Of a stretch of 64,000 bases of DNA, positions 16,152-23,317 are shown one piece after another. Source of the DNA: JAWLDV01 sp046537975 (lineage in GTDB: Bacteria > Desulfobacterota > Desulfobulbia > Desulfobulbales > SURF-16); contig JBKHJR010000004.1 of assembly GCA_046537975.1 (NCBI GenBank), forward strand, positions 1 through 64,000. Direction: 5' to 3'. The translations under genes were made by a program, and so were the position numbers. Every line of letters begins with the position of its first letter. The first letter of the stretch is position 1. A model generated the notes under the pieces. The model saw only the letters and a program-made list of their open reading frames with translations, was not told the DNA's origin and ran no database searches.

Positions 16152-16175
16152 AAAAGCCTGAGAAAATTTAGCCAG

Positions 16176-16204
16176 CCCCCTTCCCCGTACCGGAAGGGGG
16201 TTTT
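16176..16204 (+). terminator. Intrinsic terminator between the Spc-like gene and second pilin
   Basis: CCCCCTTCC (16176-16184) pairs perfectly with GGAAGGGGG (16192-16200) across a 7-base loop, followed by TTTT. It should end most transcripts from the sigma-54 promoter, so the second pilin would depend on readthrough or on its own promoter in the short gap to 16245. Confidence 0.85.
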
Positions 16205-16244
16205 CAATATTAACGATTGCATTTTTACTCTGACGAGGAGTAAG

Positions 16245-16469
16245 ATGGGAAAATCAAGCTATCAAAATGTCGGAAAAAACAAAAAGGGGTTCACCCTGGT
16301 GGAACTGATGGTTGTTGTGGCCATAGTGGGCATTCTGGCATCGGTGGCAGTTACCCAGTTCACCAAGTATCGGGGACGGGCCCATGACAGTGTGGCCTTA
16401 AGCGATATCCGCAATACCCGTACAGCGGTGGAAGGTTTCATGAGCGAATGGCAGCACTACCCTTACTGA
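16245..16469 (+). CDS. Second short type IV pilin, paralogue of the 15491 pilin
   Basis: 74 residues: a 15-residue leader ending in KKG, then FTLVELMVVVAIVGILAS. Mature length is 59, identical to the first pilin and alignable without gaps. It retains F24, Y27, F50, W54, Y57 and Y59. Pro22, which kinks the pilin helix, is Thr, and Tyr32 is His. The shared VALSDIRNTRT and EGFMSEWQ blocks show a recent tandem origin. The SD-like GAGGAG is at about 16234-16239. It may be a minor pilin or an alternative major subunit expressed below the upstream terminator. A GATGAGTTC hairpin follows at 16500-16524. Confidence 0.9.
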   Translation: MGKSSYQNVGKNKKGFTLVELMVVVAIVGILASVAVTQFTKYRGRAHDSVALSDIRNTRTAVEGFMSEWQHYPY

Positions 16470-16499
16470 TCCGGAGTCAAAATCAAATAAATCAAAACG

Positions 16500-16524
16500 G
16501 ATGAGTTCCGTAACAGAACTCATC
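16500..16524 (+). terminator. Hairpin after the second pilin
   Basis: GATGAGTTC (16500-16508) pairs perfectly with GAACTCATC (16516-16524) over a 7-base loop. There is no strong U-tract, so it may be a weak terminator or an mRNA-stabilising 3' hairpin before the ABC transporter genes. Confidence 0.5.
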
Positions 16525-16550
16525 TCCAGCCCTTAAGTTCCTGATCCCAA

Positions 16551-17333
16551 ATGCCCAATTCCCCGGCCATCATCTTCGAACAGGTAAAAAAAAGCTACAG
16601 ACACGATTTCAAACGCACCACTGCCATCGCCCTGGCCGGTCTTGACCTGGAGGTCAAAAACGGCGAAGTCTTCGGGGTAGTCGGACCCAACGGGGCCGGC
16701 AAAAGCACCTCTCTGAAGATCCTCATGGGCTTTGTCAGGGCGGACAGCGGCCGGATAAACCTCATGGGGCACAATCCCGGCAGTCCTGAGGCCCACAACA
16801 GGGTGGGCTATCTCCCGGAAAACCCCTGCCTCTATGAAAACCTGAACATAACCGACCACCTCCGTTTTGCCGCCCGGACCTCCGGGAATACCGCTCAGAT
16901 CAAGGACAGGATAAAAGACATCCTCGCCATGGTTGACCTGGCCCATGCCGCCAGAACCCCTATCCGCCGCTTTTCCAAGGGCATGACCCAGAGGGCCGCC
17001 CTGGCCTATGCCCTCTTCCATGAACCGGAGATCCTGATCCTGGATGAGCCCATGTCCGGCCTTGACCCCCTGGGCAGACGCCTGGTGGTGGACATTATCC
17101 GGCAGTACAATCAGAAGGGACACACCATCCTTTTCTGTTCTCACATCTTGACTGACGTGGAAAGAATCTGCGACCGTATAGGCATCATGGACAGGGGAAA
17201 GCTGGTTTCAACAATCACTCCGGCCGAACTTGAGAGCATCCCGGAACAAAGCGGGATTGAATCTCCCCTGGAATCCTGTTTTCTGAAAACCATAAAAGGT
17301 GAAGTACAGGAAAAAGAGAAGAACAAGACATGA
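16551..17333 (+). CDS. ABC transporter ATP-binding protein
   Basis: The cytoplasmic ATPase of an ABC-2 type exporter. Walker A is GPNGAGKST (near 46-54), Q-loop region VGYLPENPCLYENLNITDH, signature RFSKGMTQRAALA, Walker B ILILDEP, and H-loop CSH. At 260 residues it is one full nucleotide-binding domain with a short C-terminal tail. It overlaps the permease gene by 4 bases. The substrate is unknown. The co-oriented position directly after the pilins suggests, but does not prove, a role in pilus or surface export. Confidence 0.93.
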   Translation: MPNSPAIIFEQVKKSYRHDFKRTTAIALAGLDLEVKNGEVFGVVGPNGAGKSTSLKILMGFVRADSGRINLMGHNPGSPEAHNRVGYLPENPCLYENLNITDHLRFAARTSGNTAQIKDRIKDILAMVDLAHAARTPIRRFSKGMTQRAALAYALFHEPEILILDEPMSGLDPLGRRLVVDIIRQYNQKGHTILFCSHILTDVERICDRIGIMDRGKLVSTITPAELESIPEQSGIESPLESCFLKTIKGEVQEKEKNKT

Positions 17334-18142
17334 GAAATATTTCCGCCCTTGCCCTGCTCAGTTTCAAGGAAGGCCTGCGCTACCGGGTCCTCTACGGTGT
17401 CCTGGTCTTCGCCCTGCTGGTAATGGTCCTGGCTGTTCTGGTCAGCGGCCTTTTCATGCGGGACGTCTCCAAGGTCATCCTGGACTTCTGCCTGGCCTCC
17501 ATTAATGTCGGAGGCCTTCTGATCCCCTTCTTCCTGGGGATCAATCTCCTGGCCCGGGATCTGGAGCAGCACACCGTTTTCGCCGTCCTGGCCCGGCCGG
17601 TCAGCCGCAGCCAGTACATCCTGGGCAAGTTCGGAGGCCTGGTGCTGCTGACTCTCCTGATCATGGCCATTCTCACCTGCGCCACTTTTGCTTCGGTCTT
17701 TTGCGCCAAACTGATCTACGGCAGCGGCTACTTTACCGCCTTTTCTCCGGGGGCGGTGCTGGTTTCGGTGGGCTTAAGCGCCCTGGCCCTGATTATCTTA
17801 AACGGCCTGGTCGTCCTCTGGTGTACCCTGACCACCAGCTCCTTCCTGGCCATCCTGCTGACCATCTTCTCCTACCTGATCGGCCAGACCGTGGATGACG
17901 TGGTCCGCTTCATCAGGGCGGACCATGACCAGGTCACTTTTTCCGCCACGGTGAAGCATACTGTAGATATAGCCCAGTATGTTTTCCCCAACCTGGCAGC
18001 CTTCGACTTCAAGCTCCAGGCAGCCCACGGCGTCTATCCGGCAGTCGGTGAGATAAGCCTTCTCCTCCTCTACGCCGCGGTCTACACCCTGGCCCTGCTC
18101 CTGATCTCCATAATGATCTTTAAAAGGAGAGATGTAGTTTGA
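17330..18142 (+). CDS. ABC-2 type permease
   Basis: A 270-residue integral membrane partner of the preceding ATPase, with about six hydrophobic segments. The first is near 20-42 and the last near 240-262, just before a basic FKRRD tail. The region LARPVSRSQYILGKFGGLVLL matches the cytoplasmic coupling stretch of ABC-2 permeases (gene-expression-like NatB/YadH group). It starts inside the ATPase gene by an ATGA overlap, and the TTG of the next gene overlaps its stop, so all three proteins are translationally coupled. Confidence 0.88.
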   Translation: MRNISALALLSFKEGLRYRVLYGVLVFALLVMVLAVLVSGLFMRDVSKVILDFCLASINVGGLLIPFFLGINLLARDLEQHTVFAVLARPVSRSQYILGKFGGLVLLTLLIMAILTCATFASVFCAKLIYGSGYFTAFSPGAVLVSVGLSALALIILNGLVVLWCTLTTSSFLAILLTIFSYLIGQTVDDVVRFIRADHDQVTFSATVKHTVDIAQYVFPNLAAFDFKLQAAHGVYPAVGEISLLLLYAAVYTLALLLISIMIFKRRDVV

Positions 18143-19023
18143 GGTTTTTGATCAAGACTGTATGCCCTCTTGTCATGGCAGTCCTGCTCATTGTCTTTAC
18201 CGTACCCCGGGTCTATGAGGTCAGGTCCGGATACGTGACAGAGACCATGAGCCAGTTCGGCAGGATGCCCTCCGGGGTGGTTCAGGCGGTGAGTCTGGAA
18301 TTCAAGGGCCTGGTGGCTGATTTCCTTTTCCTGAAAACCATTTTTTTCGTGGGGGAAAAGATCGGGGAGAAAAAAAAGGCCTCTCCCGAGGAATGGCAGC
18401 TCATCCATGACATGATCGACCGGATCACCGATCTTGATCCCACCTTCTGGGACCCTTACCTGTTCGGCGAGATGATGCTGCCCTGGGATGCCGGAATGAT
18501 CGAGGAAGCCAATGAGCTCCTCCTGAAAGCGGTCCGGAACCGGCCGGATGATTACCGTCCCCTCTACTTCCTGGGCTTTAACCACTTCTTTTTCCAGAAA
18601 GATTACAATGAAGCCGGCCGCTACCTGCGCCGGGCCTCCCGGAAGCCCGGAGCCCCCTACTACCTGACCGGCCTTGCCGCCCGTTTCAGTCATTACGGCA
18701 AAGACACCAGAGCCGGAATATCATTCCTGAAAAAAGTACTCCGGCAGTCCGACTCCCCCAAAATAAAGGCTTATCTGACCCAGAGGATCGAAACCCTGAA
18801 AATTATAGCCGATCTGGAGGACAAGGTGGCGGAGTACAAAGAAGAATTCGATCAGCCACCTGAAAAACTCGAGGACTTGGTAGAGGCGGGAATTATTCCG
18901 GAAATCCCGGCTGATCCTTACGGCGGCAACTTCACCCTGCTTTCCAACGGCCGGGTCTATACCACCAGCAAGATGGTGCCGGAACGGATCAGAAAAAAGA
19001 AAAAAACAGGAAGAAATCAGTGA
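18139..19023 (+). CDS. TPR-containing membrane-anchored protein of the ABC operon
   Basis: 294 residues starting at a TTG overlapping the permease stop. It has an N-terminal membrane helix (about 5-24), then helical repeats resembling TPRs: DLDPTFWDPYLFGEMML, NELLLKAVRNRPDDYRPLYFLGF and EAGRYLRRASRKPGAPYYLTGLA. The C-terminal DPYGGNFTLLSNGRVYTTS resembles the end of pseudopilins of the GspG type. Its overlap with the transporter genes implies a joint role. A similar ABC-plus-TPR set near pilA in other Deltaproteobacteria is my recollection only. A basic lysine tail ends the protein 1 base before the convergent tRNA gene. Confidence 0.75.
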   Translation: MRFLIKTVCPLVMAVLLIVFTVPRVYEVRSGYVTETMSQFGRMPSGVVQAVSLEFKGLVADFLFLKTIFFVGEKIGEKKKASPEEWQLIHDMIDRITDLDPTFWDPYLFGEMMLPWDAGMIEEANELLLKAVRNRPDDYRPLYFLGFNHFFFQKDYNEAGRYLRRASRKPGAPYYLTGLAARFSHYGKDTRAGISFLKKVLRQSDSPKIKAYLTQRIETLKIIADLEDKVAEYKEEFDQPPEKLEDLVEAGIIPEIPADPYGGNFTLLSNGRVYTTSKMVPERIRKKKKTGRNQ

Positions 19024-19024
19024 A

Positions 19025-19099
19025 TGGTGACCCCTACGGGACTCGAACCCGTGTTACCGGCGTGAGAGGCCGGCGTCCTAACCGCTAGACGAAGGGGCC
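19025..19099 (-). tRNA. tRNA-Glu (anticodon CUC), CCA encoded
   Basis: On the - strand the cloverleaf begins GGCCCCTTCGTCTAGCGGTT. The anticodon arm is CCGGC-CTCTCAC-GCCGG, giving the anticodon CUC. The T-arm contains GGGTTCGAGTCCC. The acceptor stem closes with AGGGGTC plus discriminator A and an encoded CCA at 19025-19027. Confidence 0.96.
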
Positions 19100-19115
19100 A
19101 AGAAAGAAGGGCTCA

Positions 19116-19144
19116 TTTTTATAATATCGGGCCCCTGTTGTCAA
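19116..19144 (-). promoter_or_regulatory. Promoter of tRNA-Glu
   Basis: A perfect TTGACA at 19139-19144 on the - strand overlaps the stop codon of the flavoprotein gene. An A/T-rich -10 region (TATAAA at 19118-19123) follows after 15 bases. The spacing is slightly short, so the exact -10 is uncertain. Confidence 0.5.
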
Positions 19145-19728
19145 GAGATATTCTCGCCCTTGACTATTTTGACTCCGCACTCCCTGGCCCTTTCCAGTTC
19201 TTCCGGATAACGGTTAATCGCCCCCTTACTGTCCACCCCCCTGACCAGCAGGGAACCGCCGTAGAAAAAATCCAGGGCATCAAAAAAATAGCGGGCGGTA
19301 AGCTCCGCCCCCTCGAAGATCTTCTTCCCCTTGCTGGCTGCCACTGAAAGGAAATAACCCTTATAGGAAGGATCCTGATTGCGGTCTTCCCTGGCGGTCA
19401 GCACATACTTGCGGGTCCAGAGGGCCTGGGCCCGGTCCACGCAGGCCTTGGCCTGGGCGCTTACTCCGTAGAAATAAATGGGAGAGGCCAGGATTATTCT
19501 TTTGGTCTCGGCAATCTTGTCATAAACCATGGACATGTCATCTTTGACCACGCACTTGCCTTCTTTGTTGCAGCCCCCGCAGGAGATGCAGGGGGCGATA
19601 TTCAGATCATTCAGGCGGATTATCTCCATCTCGCCGCCGGCTGACTCCACTCCCTCGTTCAGTGCCTCCAAAAGAAGCTGGGTATTCCCTTTTTCCCGGG
19701 GTGAACCGTTTAAGGCCAGAATTTTCAT
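19141..19728 (-). CDS. Iron-sulfur flavoprotein / NADPH-dependent FMN reductase family
   Basis: A flavodoxin-fold redox protein. The phosphate-binding LNGSPREKGNTQLLL is at residues 6-20. A CxxCxxCx5C cluster motif (C47, C50, C53, C59) matches archaeal and anaerobe iron-sulfur flavoproteins that bind one [4Fe-4S] and one FMN. PIYFYGVSAQAKACVDRAQ follows, the flavin and dimer region. The 195-residue length is normal. These proteins are often linked to oxidative stress or quinone reduction in anaerobes; the exact substrate is unknown. A paralogue lies at 26757. Confidence 0.87.
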   Translation of the reverse strand: MKILALNGSPREKGNTQLLLEALNEGVESAGGEMEIIRLNDLNIAPCISCGGCNKEGKCVVKDDMSMVYDKIAETKRIILASPIYFYGVSAQAKACVDRAQALWTRKYVLTAREDRNQDPSYKGYFLSVAASKGKKIFEGAELTARYFFDALDFFYGGSLLVRGVDSKGAINRYPEELERARECGVKIVKGENIS

Positions 19729-19793
19729 AGTATATCTTTTTTGAGGATATTATTAAATTAACGTCTGTTCTTCCTTTACTTGCTCCCGACTGT

Positions 19794-21332
19794 CTACTCT
19801 TTACTTTCATACTTTTCACCACCTGCTGCCAGTCTGGCGTAAAAGCCGGCCTCGTCCCGTAAATAATCGCTGACTTCAGAAGAAAAGAAATGAGCGGGAC
19901 AGCGCCAGCGCCAGTTGCCCTTCTCGGTACCCGGGAAGTTCATCCGGCAGTCGCTTCCCAGCCCCAGAACATCCTGGATGGGGATCACGGCGAACCGGGC
20001 GGTGGAGGCGTAGGCCAGTCTGAGGAGATCTCGATTGATTACGGAACCGTCGCTATTGCAATAGCGTCTGACCCGCTGCTTGGCCCTCTCGGAAACATCA
20101 GGATCCAGATACCAGCCCACGGTGGTATCGTTGTCATGGGTACCGGTATAGACCACCCAGTTGTCATGCCCGAAATTGTGGGGCAGATGGAGATTACGGG
20201 AATCGGAATCAAAGGCGAACTGCAGGACCTTCATCCCCGGATAACCCAGTTTGGCCCGCAGCTTGGCAGCGTCTTCATTATGCATGCCCAGATCCTCGGC
20301 AATAATGGTCAGATCCTCGATGGCATCGGAAATCCTTTTAAAGAAAGCGGCTCCGGGACCCTTTTTCCAGCGCCCGTTGACCGCGGTTTCTTCAGAACCC
20401 GGCACTTCCCAGTAAGAGGCGAAGGCCCGGAAATGATCTATGCGGAGGACATCCACACAATCAGCTATAGTGCGGAACCTGAGCCTCCACCAGTCATCGA
20501 GATCTTTATTGGGATTGCGGGCGGAACCCCAGAGATAAAGAGGATTACCCCAGAGCTGACCGGTTTCACTGAAGTAGTCCGGAGGCACCCCGGCGACATG
20601 TCTGGGTTTGTGAGTCTTGCGATCCAGATCAAAACAGTTCTGATTGGCCCAGACATCGGCGGAATCCAGACTGACATAGATGGGGATGTCGCCGATCAGC
20701 TTTATTCCCTCTCTGCCCGCTTTTTCCTTGAGTATCCCCCACTGCCGGAAAAAAAGGAACTGGCTGAACCTGTGAAAGTCCACTTCCCGGCTCAACTCTT
20801 CCGAGACCCTGTGCAGGGCCTCGGGATCGCGATTGGCCAGGTCCCCGGGCCACTGGAACCAGGCTTTCTTTTCATATTTGCCTTTCAGGGCCTGGAAAAG
20901 AGCGTAATCATCGAGCCAGGCATGCCGGCTGCAGAAACGCTTAAAGGCATCATGCAGTTTTTCACCTTTCTTAAAAGACTCGAATGCCTTTCTCAACACT
21001 TTTTTCCTGAAGGGTGCCGCCAGAGAGAATTTGACCCTGTAATCCGGAAAACCGGGATCGGCGGGTAAATCCTTTTCCTCAAGCAATCCGTCTTTAACCA
21101 GCAGATCAGGACTTATTAATAAAGGATTGCCTGCCAGGACAGACATGGCCATGTAGGGTGAGTAGTCGAAAAAATCAGTGCCGGGGGTAGCAGGAAGAAT
21201 CTGCCAGCAGGACTGCCCGGCCCTGCTGAGAAAATCAATGAAGTCCAGTCCCGAATTGATATCTCCAATACCGTAAGGACCGGGAAGGGATGTCAGATGA
21301 ACAAGTATGCCGGCCTCTCTTTCTGCAATCAT
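19794..21332 (-). CDS. malQ: 4-alpha-glucanotransferase (amylomaltase)
   Basis: Transfers alpha-1,4-glucan chains in glycogen or maltodextrin metabolism. It is a GH77 protein of 512 residues. Residues visible are the nucleophile Asp in DVLRIDHFRAF, the acid/base Glu in IIAEDLG, and the stabilising Asp in YTGTHDNDTT. The N-terminus GILVHLTSLPGPYGIGD is typical; the next block reads ATPGTDFFDYSPYMA where most have PLGPTGYGDSPYQ. No other glycogen genes are adjacent. A possibly structured 5' region lies at 21389-21468. Confidence 0.96.
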   Translation of the reverse strand: MIAEREAGILVHLTSLPGPYGIGDINSGLDFIDFLSRAGQSCWQILPATPGTDFFDYSPYMAMSVLAGNPLLISPDLLVKDGLLEEKDLPADPGFPDYRVKFSLAAPFRKKVLRKAFESFKKGEKLHDAFKRFCSRHAWLDDYALFQALKGKYEKKAWFQWPGDLANRDPEALHRVSEELSREVDFHRFSQFLFFRQWGILKEKAGREGIKLIGDIPIYVSLDSADVWANQNCFDLDRKTHKPRHVAGVPPDYFSETGQLWGNPLYLWGSARNPNKDLDDWWRLRFRTIADCVDVLRIDHFRAFASYWEVPGSEETAVNGRWKKGPGAAFFKRISDAIEDLTIIAEDLGMHNEDAAKLRAKLGYPGMKVLQFAFDSDSRNLHLPHNFGHDNWVVYTGTHDNDTTVGWYLDPDVSERAKQRVRRYCNSDGSVINRDLLRLAYASTARFAVIPIQDVLGLGSDCRMNFPGTEKGNWRWRCPAHFFSSEVSDYLRDEAGFYARLAAGGEKYESKE

Positions 21333-21632
21333 TTTTATCCATTTCCTGAAGTAACGGGCTCAGCCGTGATTTTTCGTACAACGTCGCTCTCTGTATCCGT
21401 AACCCAGCCACGCTTCCGCTTTTAATGGTGTCACTGCTTTTGCAGGCGCCTTTAAGGCACAGACAAAGACTCTCTCTGCCGGGCCGGGCCGGGCATCTGA
21501 AAGGTATCACAGGGCCTGATTCTTGTAATGGCTTTGAGTCTGTGCTAAACTGCTATTACTTTTTATAGCAGAAAAATACGGTAGATAAAATATTCTTTTT
21601 CCGACTACAGCAAATTTCGGGAGCTGGGAGAT
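21333..21632. other. 300-base divergent spacer between malQ and the FKBP gene
   Basis: No open reading frame here is convincing. On the + strand a TTGTAA (21523-21528) and TAAACT (21546-21551) with a 17-base spacer form a likely promoter for the FKBP gene. On the - strand, 21389-21468 can fold into a closed multi-hairpin structure upstream of malQ. A GGGCC-rich direct repeat sits near 21479-21494. Confidence 0.5.
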
Positions 21633-22076
21633 ATGACAAAAGCTGAACATGGCGACACCGTAATTATCACCTATGACGGCTATCTGGAGGACGGCGAGAT
21701 TTTTGACTCATCTGAAGACAACGGCCCTCTTGAATTCAGGATCGGGGAAGGCAGTGTCCTGCCTGCAATTGAAGAAGGGGTGATGGGCATGGAAGTCCGG
21801 GAAACCCGGACCATTTCCCCGGACCCGGAAAATGCCTTCGGCCCCAGAATGGAGGAACTGGTCCAAACTGTAGACCGGGACAACTGGGACCGGGATGCGG
21901 AAATCGTTCCCGGGACAGTCGTGGGATTTAAAAACCAATATCAGGGGGAGGAACACAACATCCCGGCCACAGTCATCGAAGTCAACGGTGATCGGGTGAC
22001 AGTGGACTTCAACCATCCATTGGCGGATAAACAGCTCCACTTCCAGGTTACCCTGCAGGATATCAAAAAGGGTTAA
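21633..22076 (+). CDS. slyD: SlyD-type FKBP peptidyl-prolyl isomerase
   Basis: A cytoplasmic folding catalyst and chaperone. The FKBP halves (VIITYDGYLEDGEIFDSS and FRIGEGSVLPAIEEGVMGMEVRE) surround an inserted IF chaperone domain. It ends with the SlyD-like VDFNHPLADKQLHFQVTL. Unlike E. coli SlyD it lacks the His/Cys-rich metal-binding tail, stopping at KKG (147 residues). GGGAG is at about 21625-21629, immediately before ATG 21633. Confidence 0.93.
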   Translation: MTKAEHGDTVIITYDGYLEDGEIFDSSEDNGPLEFRIGEGSVLPAIEEGVMGMEVRETRTISPDPENAFGPRMEELVQTVDRDNWDRDAEIVPGTVVGFKNQYQGEEHNIPATVIEVNGDRVTVDFNHPLADKQLHFQVTLQDIKKG

Positions 22077-22088
22077 CCCCCTATACCC

Positions 22089-22955
22089 ATGAAATCCGAC
22101 CTGCTCAAAACAGTCCTGACTATTGCCGGTTCCGATCCTTCCGGGGGAGCGGGGATTCAAGCGGACATCAAGACCTTCACAACCGTGGGGGTTTACTGCG
22201 GCGCAGTTATTACCGCGGTAACCTGCCAGAATACCAGGGGGGTCGGTTATTTTTCCTCTCTTTCCCCCACCCTGGTAAAAGATCAGATTAACAGTGTGCT
22301 GACTGACCTGAATGTAAGCCACATCAAAATTGGTATGCTGGGTAGTGCCGAAATCGCCGAGTCTGTAAGGCAGTGCCTGAATGATTACGAAGGGGAAATA
22401 ATTTTTGATCCGGTGAGGGCTGCGGGCAGCGGCGACCCACTCTACCACGGCCGGGGACAGGAGGGACTCGGTGCGGAGATGGAAGGAATTGTCAGGCTGG
22501 CCACTGTAATAACTCCCAATCTGGATGAACTTGCCGCCCTCAGCAAAACAGCCTGTCCCGACAGCGAAACCGCCCTGCAGGCGGCAGGACAGCTACTCAC
22601 CGAATTCCCCGGCCTGAGAGCGGTATGCTTGACCGGAGGGCACCTGAATGAAGCTCCGGAAATGGTAACCGATTTCCTGGTTAACAGGGCTGACTCTGAA
22701 TACGGAGGCGAATCCTCTTCGGATGAGCCTTCTGTCCACCTGAACAGCCATCCCTTCATAAAAAGCTCCAACCTCCACGGTACCGGCTGTACCTTCTCCA
22801 GCGCCTTTACCGCTTATCACCTCTTAAGCGGGGATGACCGGACAGCTTTCACCAGGGCCTCGGAGTTTACCGCCCGGCTTATAGAAAAAAGCGCACCCTA
22901 TAGTATAGGACGGGGCAACGGCCCCCTGCTGCACTCCCTGTTTAATTCGAGTTAG
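22089..22955 (+). CDS. thiD: Hydroxymethylpyrimidine/phosphomethylpyrimidine kinase
   Basis: Phosphorylates HMP and HMP-P in thiamine diphosphate synthesis. It has a ribokinase fold with TIAGSDPSGGAGIQADIKTF (residues 9-28), substrate-region PNLDELAAL, and the anion-hole/catalytic motif LHGTGCTFSSAF near 230. The 288-residue length is slightly above the usual 260-270, because of a loop around EYGGESSSDEPS. It lies 12 bases after the FKBP gene. No TPP riboswitch is seen. Confidence 0.93.
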   Translation: MKSDLLKTVLTIAGSDPSGGAGIQADIKTFTTVGVYCGAVITAVTCQNTRGVGYFSSLSPTLVKDQINSVLTDLNVSHIKIGMLGSAEIAESVRQCLNDYEGEIIFDPVRAAGSGDPLYHGRGQEGLGAEMEGIVRLATVITPNLDELAALSKTACPDSETALQAAGQLLTEFPGLRAVCLTGGHLNEAPEMVTDFLVNRADSEYGGESSSDEPSVHLNSHPFIKSSNLHGTGCTFSSAFTAYHLLSGDDRTAFTRASEFTARLIEKSAPYSIGRGNGPLLHSLFNSS

Positions 22956-22970
22956 GGCACCGGCCAGCAA

Positions 22971-23165
22971 TCAATAAGTCATCCTGACCCGGCCGCAGTC
23001 AGGACAGACCCAGGTCGGTCCATTACTTATCCCCCACCTGTTTTCCATGAAACAGTCATAACAGATCATAAAACCGCAGGGGCAGTTGTAACAGTAGGGC
23101 TTAACCTGTCTGCAGCAGTGACACTGAAAAGTTCTTTTCCTTTTCTTCCGTCCGGTTTCCGCCAT
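22971..23165 (-). CDS. Small zinc-ribbon-like protein, function unknown
   Basis: A 64-residue basic protein with ten cysteines, mostly in pairs (CHCC at 15-18, CYNCPC at 25-30, CYDC at 35-38, CPDC at 54-57). It can bind at least two zinc ions. It has a basic N-terminus (RKKRKRTF) and no membrane segment. No named family is recognised. The compact Cys spacing and normal codon use argue that it is a real gene. It converges with thiD and is divergent from the Usp gene. Confidence 0.65.
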   Translation of the reverse strand: MAETGRKKRKRTFQCHCCRQVKPYCYNCPCGFMICYDCFMENRWGISNGPTWVCPDCGRVRMTY

Positions 23166-23279
23166 TCTTTAATATGTCCAGAGACGTAAGATGAGAGATA
23201 TTTTGAATAATTACGGCCTGATTCAGGATAATGTTTGGCAAGAATGCCTTACAGTATTACAATAGGCCTCAGTTATTCA

Positions 23280-23308
23280 TTGACCCGTAATTCAATTAAA
23301 ACTGTAAT
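23280..23308 (+). promoter_or_regulatory. Promoter of the Usp-like gene
   Basis: TTGACC (23280-23285) and TGTAAT (23303-23308) are 17 bases apart. The predicted transcription start is within a few bases of ATG 23318, and no Shine-Dalgarno precedes that ATG, which suggests a leaderless message or a wrongly chosen start. Confidence 0.5.
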
Positions 23309-23317
23309 TATAATTTA

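Noticed and set aside
19890..21068. 392-residue + strand frame opposite malQ
   Set aside because: Antisense shadow of a firmly identified GH77 gene.
23231..23249. TTGGCA...TGCC as a second sigma-54 site
   Set aside because: GG and GC are only 7 bases apart, not 10.
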